Below are positions 59,720 to 64,000 of a stretch of DNA of 64,000 nucleotides, one piece after another. The stretch covers positions 1,860,001 to 1,924,000 of the forward strand of contig CP131915.1 in assembly GCA_030704225.1 (NCBI GenBank). The letters run 5' to 3'. How positions within the stretch are numbered: position 1 is the first letter of the stretch; each line of letters starts with the position of its first letter. This DNA comes from Kosakonia sp. H02. GTDB lineage: Bacteria > Pseudomonadota > Gammaproteobacteria > Enterobacterales > Enterobacteriaceae. The notes below the pieces were generated by a model. It was not told the origin of the DNA and did no database searches. It saw only the letters and a program-made list of their open reading frames with translations. A program made the position numbers and the translations under genes.

Positions 59720-60409
59720 ATGTTAGAGCAAATCAAAGGGAAGCTGGTGGTCTCCTGCCAGGCGCTGGAAAATGAACCGCTGCACAGCCCATTCATCATG
59801 GCGAAAATGGGGCTGGCGGCGGCACTTGGCGGCGCGGCGGGGATCCGCGCCAACAGCGTGGTGGATATTGAAGCCATCAAACAGGAAGTAACGCTGCCGG
59901 TGATTGGCATCATCAAACGTAACTATGGCGATTGCGACGTCTTCATTACCGCCACAATGCGCGAAGTTGATGAACTGATGACCGCAGCACCCGAGATGAT
60001 TGCGCTTGATGCCACCGACCGGCCACGGCCCGGCGGTTTAAGCCTCGAACAACTTGTCGGGCAGATCCGCGCGAAATACCCGCATATTTTACTGATGGCC
60101 GATACCTCAAGCGTTGAGGAAGCCATCACCGCCGAACGCCTGGGCTTTGACTGCGTTGGCACCACGCTTTACGGCTACACGGCGCAGACCCAGGGCCACA
60201 GCCTGCCGGAGAATGACTGTGCGTTGCTGAAAGCGGTACTGGCGGCGGTGAATATTCCGGTCATTGCCGAAGGCAATGTAGACACACCTGAACGCGCGGC
60301 GCGTTGCCTGGCGCTCGGCGCGCATGCGGTGGTGGTCGGTGGTGCGATTACAAGGCCGCAGCAGATCACGCAGCGTTTTATCGACGCGCTGAACTCACCC
60401 GCGGCCTGA
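59720..60409 (+). CDS. nanE: N-acetylmannosamine-6-phosphate 2-epimerase (NanE family)
   Basis: A 229-residue TIM-barrel enzyme that turns ManNAc-6-P into GlcNAc-6-P. The conserved catalytic lysine lies in GIIKRNYGD and the glutamate in IAEGNVDTPE; SCQALENEPLHSP at the start and GAHAVVVGGAITRPQQIT at the end bind phosphate. E. coli nanE lies in the nanATEK operon for sialic acid; here it stands with a PTS gene, which makes ManNAc-6-P directly. It may therefore be a second copy. Confidence 0.92.
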   Translation: MLEQIKGKLVVSCQALENEPLHSPFIMAKMGLAAALGGAAGIRANSVVDIEAIKQEVTLPVIGIIKRNYGDCDVFITATMREVDELMTAAPEMIALDATDRPRPGGLSLEQLVGQIRAKYPHILLMADTSSVEEAITAERLGFDCVGTTLYGYTAQTQGHSLPENDCALLKAVLAAVNIPVIAEGNVDTPERAARCLALGAHAVVVGGAITRPQQITQRFIDALNSPAA

Positions 60410-60530
60410 CGAACCGCTGCCATAAATGGCGTCAATACTTACAGCTACTTACCGGCAAAGCGCAAATGGCACATGATCGGGCGGGGGTTATCTGCAATAA
60501 TCCCTTTTTTCACTTTCAGTAAGAGCCACC

Positions 60531-61202
60531 ATGCAGTACCCGATTAACGAGATGTTCCAGACCTTGCAAGGCGAGGGTTACTTTACCGGCGTTCCCGCTA
60601 TTTTTATTCGTTTACAGGGATGCCCGGTGGGTTGCGCCTGGTGCGACACCAAACACACCTGGGATAAGCTTGCGGATCGGGAAGTTTCGCTGTTTAGCAT
60701 CCTTGCGAAAACCAAAGAGAGCGACAAATGGGGCGCGGCCAGCAGCGAAGATCTGCTTGCCATTATTACCCGCCAGGGCTGGACGGCGCGCCACGTGGTG
60801 ATAACCGGCGGCGAACCGTGCATTCACGATCTGATTCCGCTCACCGCTTTGCTTGAGAAAAACGGCTTTAGTTGCCAGATAGAAACCAGCGGCACCCACG
60901 AAGTGCGCACCTCGCACTCCACCTGGGTCACCGTTTCGCCGAAGGTGAATATGCGCGGCGGGTATGATGTCCTGCAACAGGCGCTGGAGCGCGCCGATGA
61001 AATTAAACACCCGGTCGGGCGTATGCGCGATATCGAAGCGCTGGATGAATTACTGGCACAACTGAAAGATGACAAGCAGCGCGTAATCGCCTTGCAGCCC
61101 ATCAGCCAGAAAGAGGACGCCACGCGGTTATGCATTGAAACCTGCATTGCCCGCAACTGGCGGCTGTCGATGCAGACGCACAAATATTTGAACATCGCCT
61201 GA
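60531..61202 (+). CDS. queE: 7-carboxy-7-deazaguanine synthase QueE
   Basis: A 223-residue radical-SAM enzyme, same length as E. coli. The cluster cysteines are C31, C35 and C38 (CPVGCAWC) and the SAM motif is VVITGGEPC. It converts 6-carboxytetrahydropterin to 7-carboxy-7-deazaguanine in queuosine synthesis. In E. coli it also inhibits cell division when abundant. It converges with queD across a terminator. Confidence 0.96.
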   Translation: MQYPINEMFQTLQGEGYFTGVPAIFIRLQGCPVGCAWCDTKHTWDKLADREVSLFSILAKTKESDKWGAASSEDLLAIITRQGWTARHVVITGGEPCIHDLIPLTALLEKNGFSCQIETSGTHEVRTSHSTWVTVSPKVNMRGGYDVLQQALERADEIKHPVGRMRDIEALDELLAQLKDDKQRVIALQPISQKEDATRLCIETCIARNWRLSMQTHKYLNIA

Positions 61203-61208
61203 AAAACA

Positions 61209-61231
61209 AAACCCGCCGCGGCGGGTTTTTT
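61209..61231 (+). terminator. Terminator between queE and queD
   Basis: AAACCCGC, loop CGCG, GCGGGTTT and TTT. It lies seven bases after queE and serves the converging queD as well. Confidence 0.88.
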
Positions 61232-61248
61232 CGTTTAACGACAGCGGA

Positions 61249-61608
61249 TTACCCGCGATAAACGCAGCCTGCGGTGCAGGTCTCTTTTACCATCACCGCG
61301 CTCAGCAGCGGCACGACGGGTTTCATCTGATCCCAAATCCATTTTGCCAGCACTTCGCTGGTCGGGTTTTCAAGGCCTGGGATCTCATTCAGATAGTAGT
61401 GATCCAGCCTGTCGTAAACCGGTTTGAACGCTGCTTTCAGCTCGGCAAAATCCATAATCCAGCCGGTATAAGGATCCACCTCGCCGGTTATCTCAAGGCG
61501 CACCATAAAAGAGTGGCCATGCAGACGACCGCACTTATGTCCCTCAGGAACATGCGGCAGATGATGAGCGGCTTCGAAGGTGAAATCTTTAAACAAGGTG
61601 GTCGACAT
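61249..61608 (-). CDS. queD: 6-carboxy-5,6,7,8-tetrahydropterin synthase QueD
   Basis: A 119-residue T-fold enzyme (E. coli 121) producing 6-carboxytetrahydropterin from dihydroneopterin triphosphate, the substrate of QueE. Zinc ligands are the histidines in FEAAHHLP and RLHGHSF; the catalytic cysteine is in GHKCGRLHG. The frame is open to 61668, but ATG 61608 (MSTTLFKDFTFEAAH) fits the family and follows GAGAGTG. Next to queE but on the opposite strand. Confidence 0.95.
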   Translation of the reverse strand: MSTTLFKDFTFEAAHHLPHVPEGHKCGRLHGHSFMVRLEITGEVDPYTGWIMDFAELKAAFKPVYDRLDHYYLNEIPGLENPTSEVLAKWIWDQMKPVVPLLSAVMVKETCTAGCVYRG

Positions 61609-61913
61609 AATCACTCTCAGGATGACAAAAAACCGGCGAATGGTAGCGGAAATGACCTTTTTTCGCATTAACTAAAATCGCTAAAAGTGATTACTCCCAA
61701 CCTGGTTTAGCGGTGTAGTTGATTTATTGATGAAATTCAGTGGCTTATTCAACCGGTTTTAGTGTTAACAATGATAGCTAAAAGAGGTTAGTCCGTTTGG
61801 TTATTTATTATTTCCAACCTTTCTTTAATTGTTATTATCCCCGCCGTTAACCTTACTTTCTCTTCTGTTTTTCAATAAATAAAAACAGCTTTGCTACTGG
61901 AACATAACGACGC
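61609..61913. promoter_or_regulatory. queD-cysJ divergent control region
   Basis: 305 AT-rich bases between the divergent genes. In E. coli and Salmonella the cysJIH promoter here is activated by CysB with N-acetylserine under sulfur limitation; CysB sites have too loose a consensus for me to place them. No coding frame is seen. Confidence 0.5.
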
Positions 61914-63719
61914 ATGACGACCCAGGCTCCATCTTCCGCGTTGCTCCCGTTAAACCCGGAGCAACTGGCGCGCCTCCAGGCGGCCACTACTGACTTAACT
62001 CCCACCCAGCTTGCCTGGGTTTCTGGCTATTTCTGGGGCGTGCTGAACCAGCAGCCTGGCGCGGCGGTTACAACACCTCAACCTGTCGCCGAAACCCCTG
62101 CCATCACGCTGATTTCTGCCTCGCAGACCGGCAATGCGCGCCGCGTTGCAGAAGCGCTGCGTGACGATCTGCTGGCAGCGAAACTGAACGTCAACCTGGT
62201 GAATGCGGGCGACTACAAATTCAAACAAATCGCCAACGAAAAACTGCTGGTGGTTGTCGCCTCTACGCAGGGGGAAGGGGACGCGCCGGAAGAAGCCGTC
62301 GCGCTGCATAAATTCCTGTTCTCGAAAAAAGCGCCGAAGCTTGAAGGTACCGCCTTCGCCGTGTTTGGTCTTGGCGATACTTCCTATGAATTCTTCTGCC
62401 AGGTCGGGAAAGATTTCGACAGTCGTCTGGCGGAGCTCGGCGCAGAGCGTCTGCTCGATCGCGTTGATGCGGATGTTGAATACCAACCCGCCGCCGCTGA
62501 ATGGCGTGCCCGCGTGGTTGAGGTATTAAAATCCCGCGCGCCGGTTTCAACGCCAGCGCAGGCGGTTGCCAACGCCACTGGCGCGGTGAATGAAGTCACC
62601 ACCAGCCCGTACACCAAAGAAGCGCCGTTAACCGCGACTCTTTCTATTAACCAGAAGATTACCGGTCGCGATTCAGAAAAAGATGTTCGCCATATCGAAA
62701 TCGATTTGGGCGACTCTGGCCTGCGCTACCAGCCGGGCGACGCGCTGGGTGTCTGGTATCAGAACGATCCGGCGCTGGTTAAAGAACTGGTTGAATTGCT
62801 GTGGCTGAAAGGCGATGAGCCGGTCACGGTGGATGGCAAAACCCTGCCGCTTGCAGAAGCGTTGCAGTGGCATGTCGAACTGACGGTCAACACCGCCAAT
62901 ATCGTTGAAAACTACGCCACACTGACGCGCAGTGAATCGCTGCTGCCGCTGGTGGGGGATAAAGCCCAGTTGCAGCACTATGCCGCGACAACGCCTATTG
63001 TTGATATGGTGAGGTTCTCCCCGGCACAACTGGACGCCGATGCGCTGATTGGCCTGCTGCGCCCGCTGACGCCGCGCCTGTACTCCATCGCTTCTGCGCA
63101 GGCGGAAGTTGAAAGCGAAGTGCATGTCACCGTCGCCGTGGTGCGTTATGACGTTGAAGGCCGCGCCCGCGCGGGCGGTGCCTCCAGCTTCCTTGCCGAT
63201 CGCGTTGAAGAAGAAGGTGAAGTGCGGGTGTTTATTGAGCATAACGATAATTTCCGCCTGCCCGCCAACCCACAAACGCCGGTGATTATGATTGGGCCGG
63301 GCACCGGCATTGCGCCGTTCCGCGCCTTTATGCAACAGCGCGCGGCAGATGAAGCATCCGGCAAAAACTGGTTGTTCTTTGGTAACCCGCACTTTACCGA
63401 GGATTTTCTCTATCAGGTGGAGTGGCAGCGTTACGTGAAAGAGGGCTTGCTGAACCGGATTGATTTAGCCTGGTCGCGCGATCAAAAAGAAAAAGTCTAC
63501 GTACAAGACAAACTGCGCGAACAAGGCGCGGAACTGTGGCGCTGGATTAACGATGGCGCACACATTTATGTCTGCGGCGACGCCAATCGCATGGCGAAAG
63601 ACGTTGAGCAGGCTTTACTGGATGTGATTGCCGAATTCGGTGGCATGGATACCGAAGCGGCGGATGAATTTTTAAGTGAGCTGCGCGTTGAGCGCCGTTA
63701 TCAGCGAGATGTCTACTAA
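61914..63719 (+). CDS. cysJ: Sulfite reductase flavoprotein alpha subunit CysJ
   Basis: A 601-residue flavoprotein (E. coli 599) carrying electrons from NADPH to CysI for reduction of sulfite to sulfide. In order: flavodoxin FMN domain (about 64-202; ISASQTGNARRVAE), FAD domain (about 235-450; RLYSIAS) and NADP domain (IGPGTGIAPFRAF, to the end at YQRDVY). First gene of cysJIH. Its stop overlaps the cysI start by one base. Confidence 0.97.
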   Translation: MTTQAPSSALLPLNPEQLARLQAATTDLTPTQLAWVSGYFWGVLNQQPGAAVTTPQPVAETPAITLISASQTGNARRVAEALRDDLLAAKLNVNLVNAGDYKFKQIANEKLLVVVASTQGEGDAPEEAVALHKFLFSKKAPKLEGTAFAVFGLGDTSYEFFCQVGKDFDSRLAELGAERLLDRVDADVEYQPAAAEWRARVVEVLKSRAPVSTPAQAVANATGAVNEVTTSPYTKEAPLTATLSINQKITGRDSEKDVRHIEIDLGDSGLRYQPGDALGVWYQNDPALVKELVELLWLKGDEPVTVDGKTLPLAEALQWHVELTVNTANIVENYATLTRSESLLPLVGDKAQLQHYAATTPIVDMVRFSPAQLDADALIGLLRPLTPRLYSIASAQAEVESEVHVTVAVVRYDVEGRARAGGASSFLADRVEEEGEVRVFIEHNDNFRLPANPQTPVIMIGPGTGIAPFRAFMQQRAADEASGKNWLFFGNPHFTEDFLYQVEWQRYVKEGLLNRIDLAWSRDQKEKVYVQDKLREQGAELWRWINDGAHIYVCGDANRMAKDVEQALLDVIAEFGGMDTEAADEFLSELRVERRYQRDVY

Positions 63720-64000
63720 TGAGTGAAAAACATCCCGGCCCCCTGGTGGTCGAAGGCAAACTGGCCGATGCCGAGCGCATGAAGCGTGAAAGTAACTATC
63801 TGCGCGGCACCATTGCCGAAGATTTAAATGACGGTCTGACCGGCGGTTTCAACGGCGACAACTTCCTGCTGATCCGCTTTCACGGCATGTATCAACAAGA
63901 TGACCGCGATATCCGCGCCGAACGCGCCGAGCAGAAACTCGAACCGCGCCACGCGATGATGCTGCGCTGTCGCCTGCCGGGCGGGGTGATCACCCCCAAA
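63719..64000 (+). CDS. cysI: Sulfite reductase hemoprotein beta subunit CysI (partial)
   Basis: The first 94 codons are present; the gene runs off the window. The sequence begins MSEKHPGPLVVEGKLADAER and continues with SNYLRGTIAEDL, LTGGFNGDNFLLIRFHGMYQ and LRCRLPGGVITP, as in E. coli CysI. The siroheme and [4Fe-4S] cysteines lie beyond the window. The TAATG overlap with cysJ indicates translational coupling. Confidence 0.96.
   Translation, partial: MSEKHPGPLVVEGKLADAERMKRESNYLRGTIAEDLNDGLTGGFNGDNFLLIRFHGMYQQDDRDIRAERAEQKLEPRHAMMLRCRLPGGVITPK

Overview
The window is about 55% GC chromosomal DNA from a gamma-proteobacterium of the Enterobacteriaceae. Nearly every gene has a close E. coli or Salmonella counterpart. 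Accessory genes and sequence differences point to an Enterobacter/Kosakonia-type organism rather than Escherichia, but species cannot be fixed from sequence alone. Most of the window is core genome. I find no CRISPR array, no insertion sequence, no prophage and no toxin-antitoxin pair.

Layout, left to right. (1) 95-2705: yccJ-wrbA, the small KGG-repeat stress gene ymdF, rutR and an LprI-like gene. The rut pyrimidine operon that E. coli has between ymdF and rutR is absent. (2) 2706-9910: an accessory sugar operon of periplasmic binding protein, double ATPase, two permeases, a ribulokinase-type FGGY kinase and a lone SIS-domain isomerase. It is followed by a DUF943-family gene broken by an amber codon. 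(3) 10618-21382: putA/putP with PutA operator boxes, efeUOB with a Fur box, and phoH with a Pho box. (4) 21509-31436: a 3' fragment of tRNA-Asp, a KAS II paralogue, a decayed MFS exporter, an HxlR-type regulator, dkgB, yafC, yafD, mltD, gloB, yafS, rnhA, dnaQ and a complete tRNA-Asp gene. (5) 31539-46456: xni, sdaB, sdaC, ppnN, queF, syd, the regulatory RNA csrB, yqcC, truC, yqcA, and a D-glucarate operon gudP-gudX-gudD with a glycerate kinase. (6) 46465-64000: barA, rlmD, relA, mazG, pyrG, eno, an RpiR-PTS-NanE amino-sugar locus, queE, queD, cysJ and the first 94 codons of cysI.

Several units are functionally linked. BarA (46465-49233) is the sensor kinase that acts through UvrY on csrB, and a perfect UvrY-type inverted repeat lies 175 bases before the csrB start. 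The gud genes plus glycerate kinase cover uptake, dehydration and the final phosphorylation of glucarate catabolism. QueF, QueE and QueD are three enzymes of queuosine synthesis. RelA, Eno and PyrG form a conserved growth-control neighbourhood, here without mazEF.

The most notable points are: the joining of three segments that are far apart in E. coli, with both junctions at tRNA-Asp sequence; the uncharacterised ribulokinase/SIS sugar operon, whose isomerase has lost one catalytic lysine of the KdsD family; the amber-interrupted DUF943 gene; the decayed MFS gene between hxlR and a fabF paralogue; and several well-formed regulatory sites.
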